The translations under genes were made by a program, and so were the position numbers. Below, piece after piece: positions 29,174-37,137 of a stretch of 64,000 nt of DNA (positions are counted from its first letter, which is position 1; each line of letters starts with the position of its first letter). The stretch is from Porphyrobacter sp. AAP82. Its GTDB lineage: Bacteria; Pseudomonadota; Alphaproteobacteria; Sphingomonadales; Sphingomonadaceae. The stretch lies in contig NZ_ANFX01000037.1 in NCBI RefSeq assembly GCF_000331285.1, positions 1 to 64,000 on the forward strand. The letters run 5' to 3'. The notes beneath the pieces are model-generated. The model was not told the origin of the DNA. It did no database searches and saw only the letters and a program-made list of their open reading frames with translations.

Positions 29174-30151
29174 ATGACCAAGATCCCCTCCGGCGCCAGC
29201 GCCATGCCCACCCAGCCCGATACCACCGTCGATGTCCGCGAGACCTTCGGCATCGATGTCGACTGGCAGGTCCCCGCCTTCAGCACCCGCGACGAGCACG
29301 TGCCCGAGACCGACGGCGCCTATGTCTTCGATCCCGACACCACCCTGGCGATCCTTGCAGGCTTCGCGCACAACCGCCGGGTGATGGTGCAGGGCTATCA
29401 CGGCACCGGCAAGTCGACCCATATCGAACAGGTCGCCGCCCGCCTCAACTGGCCGAGCATCCGCGTCAACCTCGATGCGCATATCAGCCGCATCGACCTC
29501 GTCGGGCGCGATGCGATCGTGCTGAAGGACGGGCTTCAGGTGACCGAGTTCAAGGAAGGCATCCTGCCCTGGGCGCTCCAGCACCCGGTCGCGCTGACCT
29601 TCGACGAGTATGACGCGGGCCGCCCCGACGTGATGTTCGTGATCCAGCGCGTGCTGGAATTCGATGGCCGCCTGACCCTGCTCGACCAGAACCGCGTCAT
29701 CACCCCCAACCCGTTCTTCCGCCTGTTCGCGACCACCAACACCGTGGGCCTCGGCGATACCAGCGGGCTCTATCACGGGACGCAGGCGATCAACCAGGCG
29801 CAGATGGACCGTTGGAACATCGTCGTCGCGCTCAACTATCTGAAGCCCGAGGTTGAGCAGCAGATCGTCAAGTCCAAGACGCCGATGGCGGACGACAAGC
29901 TGATCGCCGACATGGTCAAGGTCGCCGAACTGACCCGGCAGGGCTTCATGAACGGCGACATCTCGACCGTGATGAGCCCGCGCACCGTCATCACTTGGGC
30001 GCAGAACGCGGCGATCTTCGGCTCGACCGGCTTTGCCTTCCGCCTCTCGTTCCTCAACAAGTGCGACGAGGCCGAGCGCACGCTGGTGGCGGAGTATTAC
30101 CAGCGCGTGTTTGGCGAAGACCTGCCCGAAGGGGCGGGGAAGAAGCGCTAA
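29174..30151 (+). CDS. cobS: Cobaltochelatase subunit CobS
   Basis: CobS is the AAA+ motor of CobNST, which inserts cobalt into hydrogenobyrinate a,c-diamide in aerobic cobalamin synthesis. 325 residues. Walker A GYHGTGKS at about 74-81, Walker B-like [10 protein letters not shown], and [12 protein letters not shown] (sensor) are present. The start could be ATG 29174 or 29204. Its usual partner cobT does not follow: only 48 bp separate it from the penicillin-binding protein gene. CobS-like proteins with no adjacent CobT can also act as MoxR-type chaperones, so the cobalamin role is likely but not certain. Confidence 0.88.
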   Translation: MTKIPSGASAMPTQPDTTVDVRETFGIDVDWQVPAFSTRDEHVPETDGAYVFDPDTTLAILAGFAHNRRVMVQGYHGTGKSTHIEQVAARLNWPSIRVNLDAHISRIDLVGRDAIVLKDGLQVTEFKEGILPWALQHPVALTFDEYDAGRPDVMFVIQRVLEFDGRLTLLDQNRVITPNPFFRLFATTNTVGLGDTSGLYHGTQAINQAQMDRWNIVVALNYLKPEVEQQIVKSKTPMADDKLIADMVKVAELTRQGFMNGDISTVMSPRTVITWAQNAAIFGSTGFAFRLSFLNKCDEAERTLVAEYYQRVFGEDLPEGAGKKR

Positions 30152-30199
30152 TCGCTCGCTTGCGCGCCAGTGTGCTAGGCTGGTAACACAGCTTTCACC

Positions 30200-32371
30200 A
30201 TGGCGTTCTTCGACCGATTCCGGAAAGGCTCCCGCGCTCGCGCAGACGAGCGGGCGGGCGTGCCTGCCGGGTATTTCCCGACCTATGAATCCATGCGTCC
30301 CCTCGACGAGGATGACGACGACGATCTCCCCCGCCCGCGCGTGTCGGGGACGCCTGCCTATGACGACTGGGACGCCAAGCTTGGCCTGGTCGACGAGGTG
30401 CTGGCGGGCGCCGAGAAGCAGCGCCTCAGGTGGTGGCAGCGCGGTTACTGGCGCAAGCGCAGCAAGCTGTGGTGGTCGGGGCGGGGGCTGCTCGCCAGCT
30501 TCGCCATCCTCGCGCTGCTGGTCGGCTGGCTGACCGTCACCGCGCCGCTCTCCAAGAGCCTTGAACCCATCGCCCCGCCGCAGGTCACGCTGCTCGCCAG
30601 CGACGGCACCCCGATCGCGCGGCAGGGGGCGATCGTCGAGGCGCCGGTCAAGGTTTCCGACCTGCCGCCGCACGTGGTGGAGGCCTTCATCGCGATCGAG
30701 GACCGGCGGTTCTACAGCCACTGGGGCATCGACCCGCGCGGCATCGCCCGGGCGGCGTGGACGGGCTATGGCGGCGGCTCGACGATCACCCAGCAGCTCG
30801 CCAAGTTCACCTTCCTCACCCCCGAGCAGAGCCTCACCCGCAAGGCCCGCGAGGCGCTGATCGCGCTGTGGCTGGAGAGCTGGCTGACCAAGGACGAGAT
30901 CCTCGAACGCTACCTGTCCAACGCCTATTTCGGCGACAACCAGTACGGGCTTCGCGCTGCGTCCCTGCACTACTTCTACCGCCAGCCCGAGAAGCTCCGG
31001 CCCGAGCAGGCGGCGATGCTGGCGGGGTTGCTCCAGGCGCCCTCGCGCTATGCGCCCACCAAGCATTACGACAAGGCGAAGAAGCGCATGGAGCTGGTGG
31101 TGCAGTCGATGGTGGACGAGGGCTACCTCACCGCCGCCGAGGCGAGGGCGCTGCCCGATCCGCGCATCGACGTGCGCACCCGCGACGACAACCTGCCGAC
31201 CGGCACCTACTTCGCCGACTGGGCGCTGCCGCTGGCGCGCGAGGGGCTGGAGGCGGGCTACTCGCAGCAGGTGCTCACCACCACGCTCGACTCCAAGCTC
31301 CAGGCGCTCGCCAGCCGCATCGTTGCGCGCGCGCCGCTGGGGGGCGCGCAGGTCGCGCTGGTGGCGATGCGGCGCAACGGCGAGGTGGTGGCGATGGTCG
31401 GCGGGCGCGACTACGCCAAGTCGCCCTTCAACCGCGCCACCCAGGCCCGCCGCCAGCCGGGCTCGACCTTCAAGACCTTCGTCTACCTCACCGCCCTTGA
31501 GGAAGGCTGGGAGCCGGACGACGCCATCCCCAACACCCCCGTCACCCAAGGCTCCTACCGCCCCGGGAACGCGCGCGAGCAGTACTCGGCCCAGATCACG
31601 CTCGAGGACGCCTTCGCCTCCTCCTCCAATGTCGCCGCCTTCCGCCTGTTCCAGGCGGTGGGGAGCGACAAGGTGATCCGCACCGCGCGCCGCCTCGGCA
31701 TCACCGCCCCGATGGCCGAGGGCGACCCGAGCCTCGCGCTCGGCACGACCTCGATGACGCTGATGGAGCTCACCGCGGCCTATGCCGGGATCGCCGCCAA
31801 TGCCTACCCGGTCGAGCCCCACGCCTTCCCGCGCGGCGAGCGGAGCTGGTGGGAGTGGATGACCACGCCCTCCAAGTCGATGTCATCGGCCACCCACGAG
31901 GACCTCGAGGGGATGCTGCGCGCCGCGATCAACCGCGGAACCGGGCGCAGGGCGGCGCTGCCCATCGCCAACTTCGGCAAGACCGGCACCACCCAGGACT
32001 ACCGCGACGCGCTGTTCGTCGGATATGCGGGCGACCTGGTGGTCGGGGTGTGGATCGGCAAGGACGACAACACGCCCCTTGCCGGCGTCACCGGCGGCAG
32101 CCTGCCGGCGCGCATCTGGCGCGACTTCATGTCCGGCGCGCTGCGCATCGAGGGCGCGCCCGCGCCTGCCGACACCCCCGATCCCGAAGGCCCGGTCCAG
32201 CCGCTCGACGTGATCGAGGGCGGCGAGATCCCGCTCGGCCAGGATGGCACCAGCCTCAAGGTCGACGAGAACGGCGTCTCGCTCAGGCAGGACGGCGTGC
32301 CGGTCGAGGTGCGGGTCGACGAAGGCGGGGTGGTGGTCAGACCCGCCGCCGCGCCCACGTCGCCGCCGTAA
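30200..32371 (+). CDS. Class A penicillin-binding protein (transglycosylase/transpeptidase)
   Basis: 723 residues. A charged N-terminus leads to one membrane anchor (LLASFAILALLVGWLTV, about 97-113). The GT51 domain has IEDRRFYSHWG (catalytic Glu near 167) and GGSTITQQLAK. The transpeptidase domain has Ser422-x-x-Lys425 (STFK), SSN at 475-477 and KTG at 594-596, so both activities should be intact. The last 60 residues are acidic and repetitive. It polymerises and crosslinks peptidoglycan in the periplasm. Resembles PBP1A/PBP2D-like enzymes; ATG 30200 is well placed. Confidence 0.94.
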   Translation: MAFFDRFRKGSRARADERAGVPAGYFPTYESMRPLDEDDDDDLPRPRVSGTPAYDDWDAKLGLVDEVLAGAEKQRLRWWQRGYWRKRSKLWWSGRGLLASFAILALLVGWLTVTAPLSKSLEPIAPPQVTLLASDGTPIARQGAIVEAPVKVSDLPPHVVEAFIAIEDRRFYSHWGIDPRGIARAAWTGYGGGSTITQQLAKFTFLTPEQSLTRKAREALIALWLESWLTKDEILERYLSNAYFGDNQYGLRAASLHYFYRQPEKLRPEQAAMLAGLLQAPSRYAPTKHYDKAKKRMELVVQSMVDEGYLTAAEARALPDPRIDVRTRDDNLPTGTYFADWALPLAREGLEAGYSQQVLTTTLDSKLQALASRIVARAPLGGAQVALVAMRRNGEVVAMVGGRDYAKSPFNRATQARRQPGSTFKTFVYLTALEEGWEPDDAIPNTPVTQGSYRPGNAREQYSAQITLEDAFASSSNVAAFRLFQAVGSDKVIRTARRLGITAPMAEGDPSLALGTTSMTLMELTAAYAGIAANAYPVEPHAFPRGERSWWEWMTTPSKSMSSATHEDLEGMLRAAINRGTGRRAALPIANFGKTGTTQDYRDALFVGYAGDLVVGVWIGKDDNTPLAGVTGGSLPARIWRDFMSGALRIEGAPAPADTPDPEGPVQPLDVIEGGEIPLGQDGTSLKVDENGVSLRQDGVPVEVRVDEGGVVVRPAAAPTSPP

Positions 32372-32395
32372 CGCCGTTCAGCTTGGGCCGTGTTG

Positions 32396-32416
32396 GAGAC
32401 ACATGAGACACTGTCC
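32396..32416. repeat. GTCTCATG-type motif, copy 1
   Basis: On the minus strand this reads GGACAGTGTCTCATGTGTCTC. A second copy, GGACACAGTCTCATGGGTCAG, lies on the plus strand at 39753-39773, just before ctaC. 16 of the first 19 positions agree. The 155-bp gap here (32372-32526) holds nothing else recognisable. Confidence 0.45.
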
Positions 32417-32526
32417 AGGGGCGGAAATCCGGGGCTTGCGCAGGCCCTCTCCAAAGCAGGCAAAAGGGCGGTGCGACTCGTCATGACCGCCACCCTGACA
32501 GGCGCGGGCGATGTAGGAAAATCCCT

Positions 32527-32934
32527 TCAGACCATCAGGATATTCATGACCGCCGTGGCGATCGGCCGGGCGCGGTCCGATTGCCACGCCTCCACGCTCA
32601 CATTGGCGTTGCGCCGCCCCAGCCGGGTGATGCGCCCCACCGCAAAGCTCGCCTCGGATTTGCCCGCGGCGAGATATTGCACGGTGATGTTGATCGGCTT
32701 CAAGAGCGGATCGCGCCCTGCCGCGACCAGCGCGGTGCGCAAGGCGGCATAGCCCGCATTCTCGAGCAGGCCTGCGGTCGCCCCGCCGTGGAAGTGCTGC
32801 GGGCGGCCTTCGACCACGGGCCCGAAATCGACCGTCAGCACCGGCATTCCGCCCTCGTCCTCGCCGGTCAGCCTTACCCCGAGCGAGCGGGCATAGGCGG
32901 GCAGTTCCCCGAATGTCATGGGCGCCTCAGGCAT
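32527..32934 (-). CDS. PaaI-family hotdog thioesterase (second of a pair)
   Basis: 135 residues, single hotdog domain. EGRPQHFHGGATAGLLENAG is the PaaI-type helix with the HGG-A loop, and NITVQYLAAGKSEASFAVG the outer strands. It probably hydrolyses an aryl- or acyl-CoA. The ATG 32934 lies inside the 3' end of the preceding thioesterase gene (8-bp overlap), so the two are co-translated and might form a mixed oligomer. Confidence 0.85.
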   Translation of the reverse strand: MPEAPMTFGELPAYARSLGVRLTGEDEGGMPVLTVDFGPVVEGRPQHFHGGATAGLLENAGYAALRTALVAAGRDPLLKPINITVQYLAAGKSEASFAVGRITRLGRRNANVSVEAWQSDRARPIATAVMNILMV

Positions 32935-33409
32935 CGCCGCCCCCCTGCAATGCCGGATTGGCCTCGCGCGGATCGGCGCCGATGGTCATGAAGCAGCCCG
33001 CGACATGCGCGACCGGATCATCCGGGCTTTCGTCATAGGCGATGCCCCGCACGAAGGCGGCCGAGCGCGTGATGCGGTAGCATTCGACCCGGCCGCGCAC
33101 GCTTGCCCGCTCGCGCGCGGGGCGCTGGTAATCGACCCTGAGGTCGAGCGTCGCTACAGGCTGGAAGGTGCCGCGCGTCTGCCAGATCGCCATGCCGCTC
33201 GCCATGTCCATCAGGCTGATGATCGGGCCCGAGGCGAGCACGTGCCGGCTCGAATCCCCGATCAGGTCCTCGCGCCACGGCAGTTCCAGCTCGACCCAGT
33301 TGTCGCCCTGTTCGGTGAACCTGAGGCCCAGCCAGCCGGTGTGGCCATGGCGGAAGAACCACTTGGAGGCCTCGCGCGCGTCGAACCGGGGGGTGGCAGG
33401 CGTGTTCAT
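32927..33409 (-). CDS. PaaI-family hotdog thioesterase (first of a pair)
   Basis: 160 residues. LASGPIISLMDMASGMAIW replaces the usual HGG loop with ASG, and TLDLRVDYQRPARERASVRG provides the hotdog strands. Catalytic Asp is plausibly in MDMASG. ATG 33409 (MNTPATPRFD) is used; ATG 33421 is also in frame, and neither has a strong Shine-Dalgarno. It overlaps the next thioesterase by 8 bp. Two adjacent hotdogs of different sequence suggest a heteromer or complementary chain-length range (inference). Confidence 0.82.
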   Translation of the reverse strand: MNTPATPRFDAREASKWFFRHGHTGWLGLRFTEQGDNWVELELPWREDLIGDSSRHVLASGPIISLMDMASGMAIWQTRGTFQPVATLDLRVDYQRPARERASVRGRVECYRITRSAAFVRGIAYDESPDDPVAHVAGCFMTIGADPREANPALQGGGDA

Positions 33410-33471
33410 GGGGGAGCGCATAGGGCGAGGGGAGGGCGGCGCGCAATGGTGGAATTTCGAGGGCACTCTTG

Positions 33472-33577
33472 TCTCCCCTCCCCTTCAGGGCAGGGGCAGG
33501 GGGTGGGGACGTCCTGCAAGCGATGCAGTTCGGGGAAAGCCCCCACCCCAACCCCTCCCCTGAAGGGGAGGGGCTAG
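33472..33577. repeat. REP/BIME-like pair of palindromic units
   Basis: Two units in inverted orientation, each itself a hairpin around CCCTCCCCTTCAGGG, flank a short spacer. The right unit at 33540-33575 is CCCCCACCCCAACCCCTCCC followed by CTGAAGGGGAGGGG. The left unit is its imperfect reverse complement at 33475-33508. A related single unit is at 48547-48586. The arrangement matches bacterial interspersed mosaic elements. Confidence 0.8.
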
Positions 33578-33581
33578 CAGG

Positions 33582-33779
33582 TCACCCGAAAAGCACCGCG
33601 ACGCCCCACACGATCAGCGCCAGCACCAGCACGATCAGGAACAGCCGCCAGCAGCCCCGTCGGCGGCGTCGGTCGGGAGCGAAGGCGTCGACGGCAGCAT
33701 CGGCGCCGATGTCGGCCAGCAGGTCGATGGCCGTCTCGGCGACATCGCCGACAACCTCGCCGATGCCGTCCTCGACCAT
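33582..33779 (-). CDS. Small membrane protein of unknown function
   Basis: 65 residues. An acidic amphipathic first half (DGIGEVVGDVAETAIDLLAD) leads to a basic patch (DRRRRRG) and one C-terminal membrane helix (LFLIVLVLALIVWGVAVLF), i.e. a tail-anchored layout. It begins at the base after the ruvX stop codon, so it is almost certainly translated from the same message. No family recognised. Third-position GC is typical of the genome. Confidence 0.65.
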   Translation of the reverse strand: MVEDGIGEVVGDVAETAIDLLADIGADAAVDAFAPDRRRRRGCWRLFLIVLVLALIVWGVAVLFG

Positions 33780-34253
33780 CTACAGCACGCCCCCCGCCAG
33801 CCGGTCGATCGCGCCCTGCAGGATTACCGCGGCGGCATGGCTGTCGATCGCGGCGGCGCGCTTAGCGCGGCTTATGTCCTGGCCGATCATCGCGGCTTCG
33901 GCGGCCTGGGTCGACCAGCGCTCGTCCCACAGGAGGACGGGCAGGACGAAGGCCTCGGCGCAGTTGCGGGCATAGGCGCGAGAGGCCTGCGCGCGCGGGC
34001 CTTCGGTGCCGTCCATGTTGCGCGGCAGGCCGAGGACGATGCCCTTCACGTTGCGGCTTTTGACAAGCGCGGCGAGCGTCTCGCGGTCGCGCCCCCACTT
34101 GCCTCGGCTGATAGTGGTGCCGTTGGTGGCAAAGCGCCATCCGGCATCGCAGGTCGCGGTGCCGATAGTCTTGGTGCCGAGGTCGAGCCCGAGCAGCACG
34201 CCGCCCGCCTCGCCGACCGCCTCGGCAAAGCCGCGCGCGTCCTCGAAAATCAA
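33780..34253 (-). CDS. ruvX: Holliday junction resolvase-like RuvX (YqgF)
   Basis: 157 residues with an RNase H fold. GLDLGTKTIGTA carries the first catalytic Asp, VLGLPRNMDGTEGPRA the middle motif and LWDERWSTQAAE the second acidic site. YqgF homologs process 5' ends of pre-16S rRNA and are annotated as Holliday junction resolvases. TTG 34253 is chosen (GAAGG 7 nt upstream, and TTGA overlap with the previous stop); GTG 34268 is a longer alternative. Part of the lepB-DUF3089-ruvX run. Confidence 0.93.
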   Translation of the reverse strand: MIFEDARGFAEAVGEAGGVLLGLDLGTKTIGTATCDAGWRFATNGTTISRGKWGRDRETLAALVKSRNVKGIVLGLPRNMDGTEGPRAQASRAYARNCAEAFVLPVLLWDERWSTQAAEAAMIGQDISRAKRAAAIDSHAAAVILQGAIDRLAGGVL

Positions 34254-35407
34254 CCCGCGGCCTTCCACGCGCCCGCCCTGCGGATCACGTCGGCCTGCGT
34301 GTTCGCCCAGAACAGCGGCAGATCATAGACGTGGTAGTTGTTGCCCGGCAGCACATAGCTGCCCATTTCGGGCGGCGGCCCGATCAGCAAGAGGCCCCGC
34401 TTGTCGCACCGCGCCGGGACGAGGGCGGGGACAAGCGCGCCCTTTTCCATGCTGTCCTCGGGCACCAGCGTGCCGAGGTTGGCGCTGGCAGGCGCCGCGC
34501 CGCCGGTGAGGCCGGTGAGCGGATTGGTGCAGAGCATCGGCTCGGTGCCCGGCAGCTTGCCGTCGAGCGCGGGGGCGCTTTCGTAGGCTTCCAGCACCAG
34601 CGAAGGATCGGCCGGTTCGGCAAAGCTCGACCAGCTGATGACGCAGCCCGTCTGGTCGGCGGCGGTGCAGGCGGGCAGGCCCATGACGGGCAGGTCATGC
34701 AACGGCGAGACCGGCCAGCCGATCAGATAGGCCGCGACCAGCCGCGCGGCGAGGGGGGTGCCTTTCACCTCCTCGGCGATCAGGCGCTTCAGGTGCAGCG
34801 CGCCCTGCGAGTGCCCGGCAAGCACGATCGGCGTGCCCGGATCGACAGTGGAGAGGAAGAAGCGGAACGCCTCGCGCACGTCGGCAAAGGCGGCGTCGAT
34901 GGCCTTCCTGCCCTCGGGCGCGTCGGTGAGGAAGGCGCCGAAGGTCGCCTGCCGGTAGCGCGGGGCCCAGATTTCGCTGGCCGCGTTGAAGGGGCTCGCC
35001 ATGCCGCGCAGATAGATGCGGGCGATCCGCTCGGCCTCGGGATCGCCGCCGTTTGCGAGCGGGGCGTTCCAGCTCGAACGGTTCACGTAGCTGGTGGGGT
35101 GGACGAAGAACACCGCGAAGGCGCGCGCGCGCTTGGCCGGGGCGGAGCCCGGAGCTGGGGGCGCTGCGGCCGGGTCGGCATAGGCGGGCTGCCAGCGCGC
35201 CGGGTCGCTCACCCCGATGCCGGGGCGCGAATACCACAGGCCGGGGTCTTCATAGGCATTGGCCGAAAGCGGCGTGACCGGGGTGAAGGCCGCCGTGGGC
35301 ACCATCGCCAGCCGCGTCAGCTCGGCCGGGAAGCGCGCCAGCAGGAACGAGCCTGCGATCACCAGAATGATGCAGAAGGCGAAGACATAGAGGAACTTGC
35401 GTGCCAT
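34250..35407 (-). CDS. DUF3089 alpha/beta-hydrolase-like protein
   Basis: 385 residues. One N-terminal membrane anchor (FLYVFAFCIILVIAGSFLLA) puts the body in the periplasm. FFVHPTSYVNRSSWN is a DUF3089 signature, and LAGHSQGALHLKRLI provides a GxSxG nucleophile elbow. Family members are thought to be lipases or esterases of unknown substrate. It starts 2 bp after lepB and overlaps ruvX, so it belongs to that transcription unit. Confidence 0.86.
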   Translation of the reverse strand: MARKFLYVFAFCIILVIAGSFLLARFPAELTRLAMVPTAAFTPVTPLSANAYEDPGLWYSRPGIGVSDPARWQPAYADPAAAPPAPGSAPAKRARAFAVFFVHPTSYVNRSSWNAPLANGGDPEAERIARIYLRGMASPFNAASEIWAPRYRQATFGAFLTDAPEGRKAIDAAFADVREAFRFFLSTVDPGTPIVLAGHSQGALHLKRLIAEEVKGTPLAARLVAAYLIGWPVSPLHDLPVMGLPACTAADQTGCVISWSSFAEPADPSLVLEAYESAPALDGKLPGTEPMLCTNPLTGLTGGAAPASANLGTLVPEDSMEKGALVPALVPARCDKRGLLLIGPPPEMGSYVLPGNNYHVYDLPLFWANTQADVIRRAGAWKAAG

Positions 35408-35409
35408 AT

Positions 35410-36303
35410 TTACTTGGCGGCCGCGCCCTTGGTCTCGGCAAGGGCGGGCCTGAGGGTGGTCCACGCGCGGTCGCCGCGCAGGCTGGTCCACCAGCTTGCA
35501 GGGTTCCAGGTGGTCGATCCGTCGAGGCTGAAGGTGATGAACTCCGCGCGCCCGCCGATATTGGCGAGCGGCACCGCCCCGCCCAAGCCCCGCGGCAGGG
35601 CGGCGCGGCTGTCGGCGGACAAATCGCGGTTGTCGCCCATCACGAACACGCTGCCTTCAGGCACCTTGTAGGGGCCGAAGCTGTCGAGCTCCTGGTTGAT
35701 GAAGTCGATGGTAAGGAAGGTCGCGCCGTTGGGGAAGGTCTCGCGCCAGGTCGGCGGATCGAAGTAGTCCTTGCCGTCCGGGCCGGTCTTGCGGAACTCC
35801 TCGTAATTGTCGAGGCAGGGGTGCTGGCCGCCGTCGTCCTGGCACATCAGGTCAGGCTCGAAGGGCAGGCGCACCGCGGGCACGACCTCGCGCTTGATCG
35901 GGTTGCCGTTGAGGATGATGAGGCCGCCGCGCACCTCGATGGTGTCACCCGGCAGGGCGACGACGCGCTTGATGTAGTCCTCGTCCCGCATCGGGTGGAC
36001 GGGGATGACGATGTCCCCATATTCGGGGGTGGCCGGCCAGATGCGGGTGCCCGAGCGCGGCAGCAGGTGGAAGCTCGCCGAGGCCCAGGACCAGCCGTAG
36101 GGATATTTGCTCACCACCAGCCGGTCGCCCACCCACAGGGTCGGCATCATCGAGGTCGAGGGGATGTAGAAGGGCTTGGCGACCAGGCTGTGGAATGCCA
36201 GCACCGCGAGCAGCATCAGCGCAAGGCCGCGGATTTCGGCGAACCAGTTGATCTTGTCGGGCGTTTCGCTGTCGGTCACTGGCGGGCTTTCGATGGTAGC
36301 CAT
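35410..36303 (-). CDS. lepB: Signal peptidase I
   Basis: 297 residues. LepB cleaves signal peptides of exported proteins at the periplasmic face. One membrane segment (LALMLLAVLAFHSLVAKPFY) is followed by PSTSMMPTL with the nucleophilic Ser, DYIKRVVALPGD with the general-base Lys, and VMGDNRDLSADSR, the box E. The first three features suit a single-anchor enzyme. In related genomes rnc and era usually follow; here DUF3089 and ruvX do. Confidence 0.97.
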   Translation of the reverse strand: MATIESPPVTDSETPDKINWFAEIRGLALMLLAVLAFHSLVAKPFYIPSTSMMPTLWVGDRLVVSKYPYGWSWASASFHLLPRSGTRIWPATPEYGDIVIPVHPMRDEDYIKRVVALPGDTIEVRGGLIILNGNPIKREVVPAVRLPFEPDLMCQDDGGQHPCLDNYEEFRKTGPDGKDYFDPPTWRETFPNGATFLTIDFINQELDSFGPYKVPEGSVFVMGDNRDLSADSRAALPRGLGGAVPLANIGGRAEFITFSLDGSTTWNPASWWTSLRGDRAWTTLRPALAETKGAAAK

Positions 36304-36313
36304 GGCGGGGGGC

Positions 36314-36718
36314 CTAGCGCAGGGGGATGGCTTCGATGATCACGAAGGCCTGCGCCCAGGGGTGATCGTCGGTAAGGGTGAGGTGAATGCGCGCCTCATG
36401 GCCTTTCGGGCAGATTTCTTCAAGCCGCAAAGCCGCGCCGCCGGTGAGCGCAAGGGTCGGCGCGCCCGAGGGCGCGTTGACGACACCGATGTCCTTCATG
36501 AACACGCCGCGCCTGAACCCTGTGCCGACCGCCTTGGAGAAGGCCTCCTTGGCGGCGAAGCGCTTGGCATAGGTGCCGGCAATGGTGAAGGGGCGCCGGC
36601 GGGCCTTGGCGATCTCGACGGGGGTAAAGACGCGGTTCTCGAACCGCTCGCCATAGCGCGCGAGGGAGTTGGCGATCCGCTCGATGTTGCAGAGGTCGCT
36701 GCCCATGCCGATGATCAC
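36314..36718 (-). CDS. acpS: Holo-[acyl-carrier-protein] synthase
   Basis: 134 residues. AcpS attaches 4'-phosphopantetheine from CoA to acyl carrier protein. [15 protein letters not shown] carries the Mg-binding Asp, and [11 protein letters not shown] the second acidic site; the trimer-forming core is complete. It follows the 94-residue membrane protein gene by a structured 124-bp leader and is 10 bp before lepB. The pdxJ-acpS-lepB order is typical of proteobacteria. Confidence 0.96.
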   Translation of the reverse strand: MIIGMGSDLCNIERIANSLARYGERFENRVFTPVEIAKARRRPFTIAGTYAKRFAAKEAFSKAVGTGFRRGVFMKDIGVVNAPSGAPTLALTGGAALRLEEICPKGHEARIHLTLTDDHPWAQAFVIIEAIPLR

Positions 36719-36789
36719 GAGGCAACTCCAATGAATGCGCTGGTTCGGGCGCGGAGCGACCGCAAGGCCGAACGGCCGCCCGCAGCGAC

Positions 36790-36839
36790 GCGACCTTCAG
36801 GTCGCATGAGCGAGGATATCGCTCGCCGGAGGGCGAGCG
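36790..36839. promoter_or_regulatory. Hairpin cluster in the acpS leader
   Basis: A perfect hairpin GCGACCT-TC-AGGTCGC (36790-36805) is followed by two mutually exclusive stems: GAGCGA/TCGCTC (36808-36824) and CGCTCGCC-GGAG-GGCGAGCG (36820-36839). They share 36820-36824. They lie in the 124-bp gap before acpS (minus strand). A switch or a processing site is possible; no T-tract follows, so it is not a classical terminator. Confidence 0.45.
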
Positions 36840-36842
36840 CAA

Positions 36843-37127
36843 TCAACGAAACGCCCTGATAATGACCGCTACCAGTAGGCCCAGCGCGACCACGTGGAGC
36901 ATCACCTGCGCCTTGAACAGCGGATGCGCGAAGTCGCCCTTCGCCACGCGGATCGCGCCGACGAAGCCGAAGATCATCAGCGCGAGCCAGCCGACCGCGA
37001 AGACCATCATGACCTTCTGGCTCAAGGCAAAGCCGAGGAAGCCCACCGCCAGCAGGAACAGCGCGGCGGCGCCAAAGGCCCAGCGCTTTTGTTCGCCGGT
37101 CAGCGCCGGAAGGTCAGGCTCGGTCAC
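36843..37127 (-). CDS. Small three-helix membrane protein of unknown function
   Basis: 94 residues. Three hydrophobic helices follow a short soluble N-terminus (GTG start; MTEPDLPALTGEQKRW): WAFGAAALFLLAVGFLGFAL, MMVFAVGWLALMIFGFVGAI and VMLHVVALGLLVAVIIRAF. No signature motif. It starts 10 bp after pdxJ and precedes acpS, in a conserved neighbourhood, which supports it as real. Function unknown. Confidence 0.7.
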   Translation of the reverse strand: MTEPDLPALTGEQKRWAFGAAALFLLAVGFLGFALSQKVMMVFAVGWLALMIFGFVGAIRVAKGDFAHPLFKAQVMLHVVALGLLVAVIIRAFR

Positions 37128-37137
37128 CGCGCCCCCC

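Noticed and set aside
28217..31822. A 1201-codon open frame on the minus strand across cobS and the penicillin-binding protein gene
   Set aside because: Only its 3' end (28217-29056) is a gene, the MpaB-like one. The rest is antisense to two clear plus-strand genes and reads as Arg/His/Asp/Gln-rich low-complexity sequence, as expected from GC-rich codon bias.
33577..33581. Possible extra small gene in the REP-like region before 33.58 kb
   Set aside because: Frames in 33472-33577 are made of the palindromic repeat itself and lack a ribosome-binding site.
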